DNA of 7,705 nt from assembly GCA_946222725.1 (NCBI GenBank), contig CAMIHT010000072.1:1-7705 (forward strand). Direction: 5' to 3'. The DNA comes from Actinotignum schaalii. Its GTDB lineage: Bacteria > Actinomycetota > Actinomycetes > Actinomycetales > Actinomycetaceae. Position numbers and translations under genes: made by a program. The notes beneath the pieces are model-generated. The model was not told where the DNA came from. It saw only the letters and a program-made list of their open reading frames with translations, and did no database searches. How positions within the stretch are numbered: the stretch's first letter is position 1; each line of letters starts with the position of its first letter. Positions 1 to 7,705 of the stretch are shown here, piece by piece.

Positions 1-5
1 GGCGT

Positions 6-32
6 GCGTCGTCGTAAAAAGAACGACGACGC
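6..32 (-). terminator. Stem-loop just downstream of the first GT2 gene
   Basis: A perfect 10-bp inverted repeat (GCGTCGTCGT at 6-15, ACGACGACGC at 23-32) encloses a 7-base A/G loop. It starts five bases beyond the stop codon of the minus-strand glycosyltransferase. Read on the minus strand, the loop is T-rich but no T-run follows the stem, so this is not a textbook intrinsic terminator. Actinobacterial terminators often lack the T-run, so termination of the GT2 transcript is the likeliest role. What lies to the left is outside the window. Confidence 0.55.
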
Positions 33-37
33 CGGGC

Positions 38-925
38 CTACTTGCCTAACAGGTGCCGCAGCAAGGTACGTACCCCGGTAGCGCTGCGTTCCTTGAGAGC
101 CCGCGGCAGCAAAGTGGCGGCGTAAAGGCGCGAGGTGGCGTGCAGCTGGGCCGCCCGCTGGGCCTTCGTCCAGCCGCGCTTTTTCATGTCCGCGGCCGCG
201 AGCGCAAAATAGCGCCGTTCCCCGGCGAAGCGGGTACCGTCCAGAAGCTTGGAAGCAGAAGCGGAAGAATCGTGGCGGCGGTAGCGGAAGCACACCGTCG
301 GCTCTACCAGCAGGGAGGCGCCGGCAGCCAGCATATCGACAACGATGGCGAGATCCTGGATGAGGGGGAAGCCGGGGCGGAAAGGAGTGGCGCGAATGGT
401 CGCGGTACGGAAAACCAGCGAGGGCCAGTAGAGCCAGTCCCCGGTGAGGAGTACCGCGGCCGCACCTTCGCCAGAAATAACATTGCCCATCCGGGTGGAG
501 CGCTTGCGCAGGGAGGTTTTGATACGGTCCCCGAGGGGCGAAATAACGGTGCCCTGCGCGTCAATGGTGCGCACCCCGGGCTGAATAATATCGATGGTGG
601 GATGGGCGGCAATAGCGGCCTGGATGGTGGACACAAAATTCGGTTCCATCATGTCATCGCAGCCCATGAACATCATGTATTCCGCGGTGGCGAGCTTCAG
701 GCAGGTCTCGTAGTTTTCGGTAATGCCCCGATTTGTTTCGTTACGAATATAGGTGACGCGCTCATCATGTAGCTTGGCGAAATACTCCGGCACGCTCTCA
801 TCGGGATAGCAATCATCCACCACGGTGAGCTTCCACTCATCACTATCCTGGGCCAGGACCGATTCCACGGTTTGGAAGAGGTAGTCCGGGTTCCCCCAGA
901 AGGGCAGCATGATATCGAGGCGCAT
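38..925 (-). CDS. Glycosyltransferase family 2 (GT-A fold), 295 aa
   Basis: This predicted inverting glycosyltransferase would transfer a sugar from a nucleotide-sugar donor to a glycan or lipid-linked acceptor at the inner face of the membrane. The N-terminus (DIMLPFWGNPDYLFQTVESVLAQ region, residues 4-26) is the usual first beta strand and helix of GT2 enzymes. VVDD at 35-38 is the nucleotide-binding acidic pair, GCDD at 88-91 is the metal-binding DxD-like motif, and QDL at 190-192 offers a candidate catalytic base. RYRRH (214-218) closes the GT-A core and no clear membrane helix is seen. I chose ATG at 925 because AGAAAGGA lies 9 bases upstream and the domain begins at once. An in-frame ATG at 973 would add 16 residues but has no ribosome binding site. 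It is divergent from the Wzx-like gene. The family call is firm; donor and acceptor are unknown. Confidence 0.88.
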   Translation of the reverse strand: MRLDIMLPFWGNPDYLFQTVESVLAQDSDEWKLTVVDDCYPDESVPEYFAKLHDERVTYIRNETNRGITENYETCLKLATAEYMMFMGCDDMMEPNFVSTIQAAIAAHPTIDIIQPGVRTIDAQGTVISPLGDRIKTSLRKRSTRMGNVISGEGAAAVLLTGDWLYWPSLVFRTATIRATPFRPGFPLIQDLAIVVDMLAAGASLLVEPTVCFRYRRHDSSASASKLLDGTRFAGERRYFALAAADMKKRGWTKAQRAAQLHATSRLYAATLLPRALKERSATGVRTLLRHLLGK

Positions 926-934
926 CGGGCATGA

Positions 935-942
935 TCCTTTCT
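935..942 (-). promoter_or_regulatory. Ribosome binding site selecting the 925 start
   Basis: On the minus strand AGAAAGGA stands 9 bases before ATG 925. The competing in-frame ATG at 973 has no purine-rich sequence at a suitable distance, which favours the shorter protein. Confidence 0.55.
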
Positions 943-987
943 GTGGCGAAGCCGCTTTCTGTTTCGCCGCCATCTGTACTAGCGCCT

Positions 988-993
988 ATTATG
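988..993 (-). promoter_or_regulatory. Candidate -10 box for the first GT2 gene
   Basis: CATAAT on the minus strand lies about 60 bases ahead of the chosen ATG at 925 and would give a leader of roughly 55 bases. TTAAGT sits 17 bases upstream, only a partial match to a -35 box. The assignment rests on the -10 likeness and on the position between two divergent genes. Confidence 0.3.
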
Positions 994-1007
994 GCACGGG
1001 CGCACCC

Positions 1008-1013
1008 TATACT
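1008..1013 (+). promoter_or_regulatory. Candidate -10 box for the Wzx-like gene
   Basis: TATACT lies about 31 bases before the GTG start at 1044 and fits the TAnnnT pattern of actinobacterial housekeeping promoters. No convincing -35 box is visible. The same heptamer CTATACT recurs before ugd at 6943-6949, which supports its being a promoter element used in this genome. Confidence 0.45.
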
Positions 1014-1043
1014 TAAGAAATCCTGCGAAGAGAAAGGCCATCC

Positions 1044-2330
1044 GTGATGTCCACCGCCGCTGGCCAGAACTCAGAAACTGCCGGGGCTGCCCTGCCGGTT
1101 GCCCTGGGTGGTGCCTCCGGGGCCCTCTCCGGTTTCTTTATTACGGTGGTGAGCGCGCGTTCGCTCTCCCCTGCCGATAACACCCTGTTTTTGACGTTCT
1201 GGGCTGCCCTATTCGCCGTTATTGCGATTGTGGCAGGTCTCCAAAATGAGGTGACACGGGCGGTGCGCCGGGACCGGGTTGATAGCCACGAACAGCTGGG
1301 GAGCCGCTCGGGCATGCATTCCGAGGCCGCAGCTTCGTGCTACCGCACCTCGCCGGTCCTCATCTGCGCGGGGGTAGGTGTATGTGCCTCACTCCTGGTG
1401 CTCGTCGTGACTCCGCTGTGGCTGCGGGTATTTCACGGGTTTTCCGGGCGCGCGCTCCTTATCGCTTTTATTGCACTAGGAGTAGTCCTCAATAGCGTGC
1501 ATTTAGGGCTCCTCGGAGTTTTCGCGGGGCGCGGGAAGTGGAAAATTTTCGGTACTCTCACCTCGCTGGAGCCGGCCCTGCGTTTCCTCTTTATTGCGGT
1601 AGCCGGATATCTCAGTCTCGCCCTCCACCTCTACGCCCTCGCCTGCGTGCTGGCCTGCGGTACCTGGTTGCTGCTCAGCGCTGCGCCGGGCGTGCGGGCA
1701 TTGGCTCGCACCCGCATTAATATCGCGCCGCGGGGCTTGGTGCGCCGCCTCCTGCTGGCCATGATCGCCACCGGGGCAAGCGCGCTCCTCATTAACGGTT
1801 TCCCCCTCCTTATGAGCCTGACCACCGAACCGGTGGTGTTCTCTCAGGCCGCTCCGCTGATCCAAGCGGTCTCCGTGACCCGCGCGCCCCTCATGCTCCC
1901 CCTCGTGGCTTTCCAGTCCATGGTGATCACGGTTTTCGTCCAGCACCCCGAGCGCACTCGCGGCTATTTGCTGCGTCTGGCCGTTATTGTGGGAGGAATT
2001 GGCGGGATTGGCGCCCTGGCCGCTGCCGCGTGCGGCCCGTGGCTCATGGCGGTTATCTTCGGGCCGGCTTATGCAAATACTCCCCTCACTTTGGGATTAC
2101 TGGTTCTTGCCGCAGCCTGCCTGGCTCTTCTTACCTTGACCGGAGCGGTGGCACTAGCCGCCGATCACCACCGCCTCAACATTCTGGGATGGTGCGCGGC
2201 CCTGCTGGTCTCCGTGGCCCTGATGCTCCTCCCTCTCCCCCTGGAAACACGCACGGTTGCCTCCCTGGTGGTGGGCCCGCTGCTAGGGAGCATCTGCCAT
2301 ATCCTCGGCCTGGTGCGCCGCACTCGATAG
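1044..2330 (+). CDS. Polytopic membrane protein, Wzx/MOP-type polysaccharide exporter-like, 428 aa
   Basis: This hydrophobic protein has roughly twelve probable membrane helices. The clearest are near residues 16-37, 47-66, 104-125, 136-160, 180-213, 234-258, 312-336, 347-371, 380-399 and 403-424. Length, helix count and basic connecting loops (RRDR 75-78, RGLVRR 230-235, C-terminal RRTR) resemble the MOP superfamily, whose Wzx members flip undecaprenyl-linked sugar units across the cytoplasmic membrane. The two flanking glycosyltransferases support that role. No short diagnostic motif exists for this family, so the call rests on topology, a loose overall likeness and context. The GTG at 1044 is 6 bases after AGAAAGG, and an ATG directly after it (1047) is equally possible. 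The protein is slightly short for Wzx, and an unrelated multi-pass exporter cannot be excluded. Confidence 0.72.
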   Translation: MMSTAAGQNSETAGAALPVALGGASGALSGFFITVVSARSLSPADNTLFLTFWAALFAVIAIVAGLQNEVTRAVRRDRVDSHEQLGSRSGMHSEAAASCYRTSPVLICAGVGVCASLLVLVVTPLWLRVFHGFSGRALLIAFIALGVVLNSVHLGLLGVFAGRGKWKIFGTLTSLEPALRFLFIAVAGYLSLALHLYALACVLACGTWLLLSAAPGVRALARTRINIAPRGLVRRLLLAMIATGASALLINGFPLLMSLTTEPVVFSQAAPLIQAVSVTRAPLMLPLVAFQSMVITVFVQHPERTRGYLLRLAVIVGGIGGIGALAAAACGPWLMAVIFGPAYANTPLTLGLLVLAAACLALLTLTGAVALAADHHRLNILGWCAALLVSVALMLLPLPLETRTVASLVVGPLLGSICHILGLVRRTR

Positions 2331-2435
2331 CATCGTATTGCACCTGATGGCACCCGAGATACGTGGGGACCTTCGGGGCCGTGGGGGATGCACCGGGACT
2401 GCGCGCGGGTACCATGGAGACTACGTGAGCTGACC

Positions 2436-2442
2436 AAGGAGG
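2436..2442 (+). promoter_or_regulatory. Strong ribosome binding site of the second GT2 gene
   Basis: AAGGAGG, a near-perfect Shine-Dalgarno sequence, ends four bases before ATG 2447. The 116-base gap after the Wzx-like gene shows no obvious terminator and no convincing promoter, so cotranscription from upstream is possible. Confidence 0.75.
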
Positions 2443-2446
2443 AATC

Positions 2447-3436
2447 ATGGCACGGGTATCCATTATCACTCCCGCCTACCGCGGTGAGGACACTATTCGG
2501 CGCGCGATTGCATCGGTCCTGGGCCAAACAATGCCCGATGTGGAGCTCATCGTTGTGGATGATCACTCCCCCGATAACACCGCCGGCGTACTGCGCGACC
2601 TGGAAAAAGAACTTGCCGATTCCCGCCTCACCGTGATCTACCACGAGCACAATACCGGGGTATCCGGGGCCCGGAACTCCGCCCTTGAGCGAGCTTCCGG
2701 AGAATATATTGCTTTCCTTGATGGTGATGATTATTGGGAACCCACCTATCTGGAACGGATGCTGCATGAAGTGGAGAACGCGCCCGGTACCGATGTGGTG
2801 TGCTGCGGGCGCACCATTCACCTCTCCAATGGCCAGACGCGCACCGAACACTCCCGTTTCCTCGGCACTCTGGCGGGCCCGGAGGCGGTGCGGGCTTTCC
2901 TCACCGATAATCTCACCCCGTTCCTCTGGGATAAGCTTTTCGCCGCCGCCACGTTCCAAGACTTGCGTTTCCCGGAGCATATTCACCGCGGGGAAGATCA
3001 GGTTGTTGCCGCGATAGCGCTTTCCCGGGCCCGGCAGGTCACCTCGATTCCCGATGCCCTGGCCAATTACGTGGTGGGTACCCAATCCCTCACCTGGGGT
3101 CGCGTTCCCGATCCGCAGGAATATGAGGATGCCGCACGTTTCCTTGCCGAACAGCTCGGGCGGGAATGGATGGCAGAACCGGAGAATCTTTCCGCTTTTT
3201 TGGTGTACCGCACCCTCGCCATGATGATTTTGGCGCAATCAGCCATGCGTTCGGAGAAGGACACCGCGAATATTGTGCGCGCGGCACGGCGTGCTATTAG
3301 CTTGCCCATGCTGCGCGCTACCGCGCAGGCCCGCCCGCAGCTAGCGGCGGGAGCCGCCCTGCTGCGCACCTGCCCGGCGCTCTACCGCAAGATCTACCTG
3401 CGCTACGTGTGCAGCACCTACGCCATTGCCGATTAA
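2447..3436 (+). CDS. Glycosyltransferase family 2 (GT-A fold), 329 aa
   Basis: This is a canonical bacterial GT2 enzyme that would add a sugar from a nucleotide-sugar donor during surface-glycan assembly. The order of motifs is classical: VSIITPAYRGEDTIRRAIAS (4-23), VVDDHSPD (36-43) for the nucleotide, NTGVSGARN (69-77), and LDGDD (91-95), whose DxD holds the metal and donor phosphates. GED (182-184) is the likely catalytic base region. WDKLF (161-165) is also typical of this group. The C-terminal third (about 210-329) is helical and basic with no strong membrane helix, and may contact acceptor or membrane. It shares only the family motifs with the GT2 at 38-925, so it is not a recent duplicate. 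The gene ends 29 bases from the convergent lipoprotein gene. Substrate specificity cannot be read from the sequence. Confidence 0.93.
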   Translation: MARVSIITPAYRGEDTIRRAIASVLGQTMPDVELIVVDDHSPDNTAGVLRDLEKELADSRLTVIYHEHNTGVSGARNSALERASGEYIAFLDGDDYWEPTYLERMLHEVENAPGTDVVCCGRTIHLSNGQTRTEHSRFLGTLAGPEAVRAFLTDNLTPFLWDKLFAAATFQDLRFPEHIHRGEDQVVAAIALSRARQVTSIPDALANYVVGTQSLTWGRVPDPQEYEDAARFLAEQLGREWMAEPENLSAFLVYRTLAMMILAQSAMRSEKDTANIVRAARRAISLPMLRATAQARPQLAAGAALLRTCPALYRKIYLRYVCSTYAIAD

Positions 3437-3465
3437 GAACGGGTGGAACGGATGAGGAACGGCGC

Positions 3466-4233
3466 TTAGAAAGCCCAGCGCCACCCCGAGCCCGGAACAC
3501 CCCAGGGATTGTAGACCAGGTAGCCGTGCTCCAAGGAGGTTTCCAGGACCACCTTACCGGCCGCGCTTTCCCCCGGATTGATAAAGGGGGTGACCCGCTC
3601 CGCGGTGGAATAACACCCGTAAGATGGCACCGTGTGGCTATCTTCCTGGATATTTCCCTCCAGGTCCGTGAGATAAAAAGCATCCCGATCCAGGGTGAGG
3701 AAGGGAGCATCCGGGTCGTAGGCGGCATAATCAGCTGCCATCTGCGCGCTGAGATCAACCACGAGGAACGTACCGTTCTTGGGAGTGAAAACAGCTGGCT
3801 CCGCGATGCGCGAGGGGCACTCCTGTGCCCGGGTAATATCCGTGACTGTCAGAGTGAATGCCGCCCGAGTGGCGCCGTCAACCGAAAGACCTACCGGCAC
3901 TCCAAGCTCAGCTTCCACATCCCCGCTGGGCGCAACCGTAACCGGGCGGCCGCCTTCCGAACCGTCCGTGACCGCGGCACGTTCCTGCGTGGTCCCGGTG
4001 CCGTTCCCGCTGAGTGCTCCGCCGCCGGGAGCCGCGCTCGCAACCGGAATCGGGGTGACCGGATCGGGGTCACCCACCGCCGTGCTTGAGCAGCCACCTA
4101 GTGCCATAATCCCGGCTAGGCTCAGCCCCGCGAGTACGCGTCCCACGGTCCACCGACTCACGCGGGTTCTGCGCCCGAACGAGGGCGCGGGTTGTGAGAG
4201 TGCAGCCTGTGTGGTGTGACTACTGTGCATCAT
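3466..4233 (-). CDS. Secreted lipoprotein with a DUF4352-like C-terminal domain, 255 aa
   Basis: This is a predicted membrane-anchored extracellular lipoprotein. A long basic N-region (RRTR, residues 21-24) precedes a hydrophobic stretch (about 33-45) and the lipobox LGGC, so Cys48 would be lipidated after signal peptidase II cleavage. A Gly/Ser/Thr/Pro-rich linker spans about 50-105. The C-terminal domain (about 108-255) contains the FLVVDLSAQ strand, a late NPGES turn before a VVLE strand, and ends in YNPWG and WRWAF. This layout resembles the beta-sandwich of DUF4352/telokin-like secreted proteins, but the likeness is weak and no function follows. Cys139 and Cys207 could form a disulfide. 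The start at 4233 (tandem ATG codons) follows GGAAG by eight bases; the open frame runs to 4353, but those extra residues overlap the upstream gene. It lies 32 bases downstream of the cyclotransferase gene and is probably cotranscribed with it. Confidence 0.8.
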   Translation of the reverse strand: MMHSSHTTQAALSQPAPSFGRRTRVSRWTVGRVLAGLSLAGIMALGGCSSTAVGDPDPVTPIPVASAAPGGGALSGNGTGTTQERAAVTDGSEGGRPVTVAPSGDVEAELGVPVGLSVDGATRAAFTLTVTDITRAQECPSRIAEPAVFTPKNGTFLVVDLSAQMAADYAAYDPDAPFLTLDRDAFYLTDLEGNIQEDSHTVPSYGCYSTAERVTPFINPGESAAGKVVLETSLEHGYLVYNPWGVPGSGWRWAF

Positions 4234-4265
4234 CTTGTTATCTTCCTTTTCCTCGCCACCCGTTC

Positions 4266-6747
<2,482 letters not shown>

Positions 6748-6809
6748 AGCGCCGCGTTTCGGTCCATCGGGCACTGCCCTGGCGTACCCGCCGAATGCAT
6801 CGCCCTTAT

Positions 6810-6875
6810 CGCTGCCCCGCTCGCACTTCTCCGGCAGGCACCTTGAGTGCCATCGGGATCGCGAGCGGGGCAGCG
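6810..6875 (+). terminator. Long perfect inverted repeat with a nested hairpin between rmlB and ugd
   Basis: CGCTGCCCCGCTCGC (6810-6824) pairs perfectly with GCGAGCGGGGCAGCG (6861-6875), a 15-bp G/C-rich stem. Inside the 36-base loop GGCAC (6837-6841) and GTGCC (6847-6851) form a smaller hairpin. It begins 63 bases after the rmlB stop. No T-run follows, so it may be a T-less actinobacterial terminator, an mRNA 3' stabiliser or a paired operator. Termination of rmlB is my first guess because a separate promoter for ugd seems to follow. Confidence 0.45.
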
Positions 6876-6918
6876 CTGTTCGTGGAAGCCTGTCCTCGGT
6901 CTTCTTCTCCGTGTCCCA

Positions 6919-6942
6919 CCGGCCCACCGCGCAGCGGGCCGG
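6919..6942. other. Inverted repeat abutting the ugd -10 box
   Basis: CCGGCCC (6919-6925) and GGGCCGG (6936-6942) enclose a ten-base centre and end one base before the putative ugd -10 heptamer. The dyad covers the -35 region, where a repressor or activator site would act. An overlapping CCGC/GCGG pairing is also possible. No regulator is identified. Confidence 0.35.
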
Positions 6943-6943
6943 C

Positions 6944-6949
6944 TATACT
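6944..6949 (+). promoter_or_regulatory. ugd: Candidate -10 box for ugd
   Basis: TATACT lies 27 bases before the ugd ATG at 6977, implying a leader of about 20 bases that holds the ribosome binding site AGGAG (6968-6972). No -35 box is visible. It matches the candidate at 1008-1013, including the preceding C. Confidence 0.45.
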
Positions 6950-6976
6950 GAACGCAACCCAAGAGCTAGGAGCATC

Positions 6977-7705
6977 ATGCAGATTGCTGTGATCGGGCTG
7001 GGCTACGTGGGCTTGGCCAACGCCGTCCTTCTTGCCCAACACCACGATGTTGTCGGATCGGATCTTAATCCCGCGAAAGTGGATGCGATTAACGCGTGCA
7101 CCTCCCCGATCCAGGATGCCAAAATCGAAGAGTTCCTCGCCACCAAGCCTCTTTCGCTGCGTGCTACCACCTCGAATATTGAGGCCCTCGCGGGTGCTGA
7201 CTACGCCGTCATTGCCACGCCCACCGATTACGATACGGAGACCAATGCCTTCGATACGGCCTCTGTTGAAAGTGCAATTGCGCAGGTAGCTGAGGCGAAT
7301 CCCGGTGCCGTCGTCGTCATTAAATCCACGATCCCCATCGGTTTTACCGCGCGGATGCAAGAAACGTTCCCGCAGCTGCGCATCGTCTTTTCCCCGGAGT
7401 TTTTGCGCGAGGGCAAGGCACTGCAAGATAATCTCAACCCTTCGCGCATTGTTGTTTCGGGCGACGACGCCGCAGCCGCCCACTTCGCCCAGTTGCTGAG
7501 TGAGGGTGCTGAAGCCCGCGACGTCCCGATTATCCAGGTAGGAACCCGGGAAGCCGAAGCGATTAAGCTCTTCTCCAATACCTATCTGGCTATGCGGGTC
7601 GCTTATTTCAACGAGCTGGACTCTTTCGCGATGGCGCGCTCCCTCAACGCCGCGGAGATTATCCGCGGCGTGGGCCTCGATCCACGCATCGGGGATCATT
7701 ACAAT
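6977..7705 (+). CDS. ugd: UDP-glucose 6-dehydrogenase, N-terminal 243 aa (runs off the window)
   Basis: Ugd oxidises UDP-glucose to UDP-glucuronate in two NAD-dependent steps in the cytoplasm, supplying uronic acid for surface polysaccharides. The start ATG follows AGGAG by four bases and opens straight into the Rossmann motif GLGYVG (7-12), with Asp29 placed to bind the NAD ribose. ATPTDYD (80-86), KSTIPIGFT (116-124) and SPEFLREGKAL (139-149) are hallmark segments, the last contacting UDP-glucose and carrying Glu141. EAIKLFSNTYLAMRVAYFNE (194-213) contains the family's Lys (197) and Asn (201). DPRIG (235-239) directly precedes the segment that should hold the catalytic cysteine, which lies beyond the edge. 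This looks like the short (about 390-residue) bacterial form, so roughly 60 percent is visible. UDP-N-acetylmannosamine or GDP-mannose dehydrogenases share the fold, but the motif wording fits UDP-glucose best. It is spaced 229 bases from rmlB and appears to have its own promoter. Confidence 0.93.
   Translation, partial: MQIAVIGLGYVGLANAVLLAQHHDVVGSDLNPAKVDAINACTSPIQDAKIEEFLATKPLSLRATTSNIEALAGADYAVIATPTDYDTETNAFDTASVESAIAQVAEANPGAVVVIKSTIPIGFTARMQETFPQLRIVFSPEFLREGKALQDNLNPSRIVVSGDDAAAAHFAQLLSEGAEARDVPIIQVGTREAEAIKLFSNTYLAMRVAYFNELDSFAMARSLNAAEIIRGVGLDPRIGDHYN

Noticed and set aside
53..772. A 239-codon plus-strand frame across the first GT2 gene
   Set aside because: Its predicted product is rich in Gly and Arg, without domain likeness, and it lies antisense to a convincing glycosyltransferase.
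2331..2446. Direct repeat CGTGGGG in the gap before the second GT2 gene
   Set aside because: The copies are only seven bases, G-rich and without dyad symmetry or a promoter nearby, so chance is sufficient.
2165..3238. A 357-codon open frame on the minus strand opposite the second GT2 gene
   Set aside because: It covers the conserved GT2 motifs in antisense, spans an intergenic region and shows no known motif or ribosome binding site.
3437..3465. A terminator in the convergent gap between the second GT2 and the lipoprotein gene
   Set aside because: The 29-base gap has three GGAACGG-like near-repeats but no inverted repeat able to form a stem, so no terminator was called.
3409..4219. Plus-strand open frames over the lipoprotein gene
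   Set aside because: They overlap each other and run antisense to a gene with a signal sequence, lipobox and ribosome binding site; no motif supports them.
6806..7699. A 297-codon open frame on the minus strand opposite ugd
   Set aside because: The plus-strand frame is clearly UDP-glucose dehydrogenase; the antisense product has no recognisable feature.

Overview
The window looks like a cell-surface glycan locus from an actinobacterium, probably of moderate-to-high G+C. The grounds are the base composition, the open antisense frames that come with biased third positions, and GDWNGDG-type propeller repeats of the kind known from Actinomycetaceae and relatives. The RmlB wording ([15 protein letters not shown]) is also of the actinobacterial type. 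Genus and species cannot be fixed from the sequence alone.

Layout, left to right: a family-2 glycosyltransferase on the minus strand (38-925), followed by a strong stem-loop. A short divergent promoter region separates it from a plus-strand polytopic membrane protein resembling Wzx/MOP polysaccharide exporters (1044-2330). Next comes a second, unrelated family-2 glycosyltransferase (2447-3436, plus). A two-gene minus-strand unit follows. Its first gene (4266-5537) is an exported protein that joins five 45-residue FG-GAP/VCBS-like repeats to a gamma-glutamylcyclotransferase (AIG2-like) domain. Its second (3466-4233) is a lipoprotein. Divergent from that unit lies rmlB, dTDP-glucose 4,6-dehydratase (5755-6747, plus). 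After a 229-base structured spacer comes a UDP-glucose 6-dehydrogenase (6977 to the window edge, plus), cut off just before its catalytic cysteine.

Taken together, rmlB and ugd supply nucleotide-sugar precursors (dTDP-4-keto-6-deoxyglucose and UDP-glucuronate). The two GT2 enzymes would transfer sugars to a growing glycan and the Wzx-like protein could move lipid-linked units across the membrane. That is a coherent surface-polysaccharide set, although no polymerase, initiating transferase or rmlA/C/D is inside the window. The exported repeat-plus-cyclotransferase protein and its lipoprotein neighbour are the unusual part. Cyclotransferases of this fold are normally cytoplasmic, yet this one has a signal peptide, a propeller-like repeat region and an apparently intact catalytic glutamate.

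Several starts were chosen from ribosome binding sites inside longer open frames: 925 for the first GT2, 4233 for the lipoprotein, 5537 (GTG) for the cyclotransferase protein and 5755 for rmlB. No intergenic stretch exceeds 300 bases. No tRNA, rRNA, CRISPR array or insertion sequence was seen.
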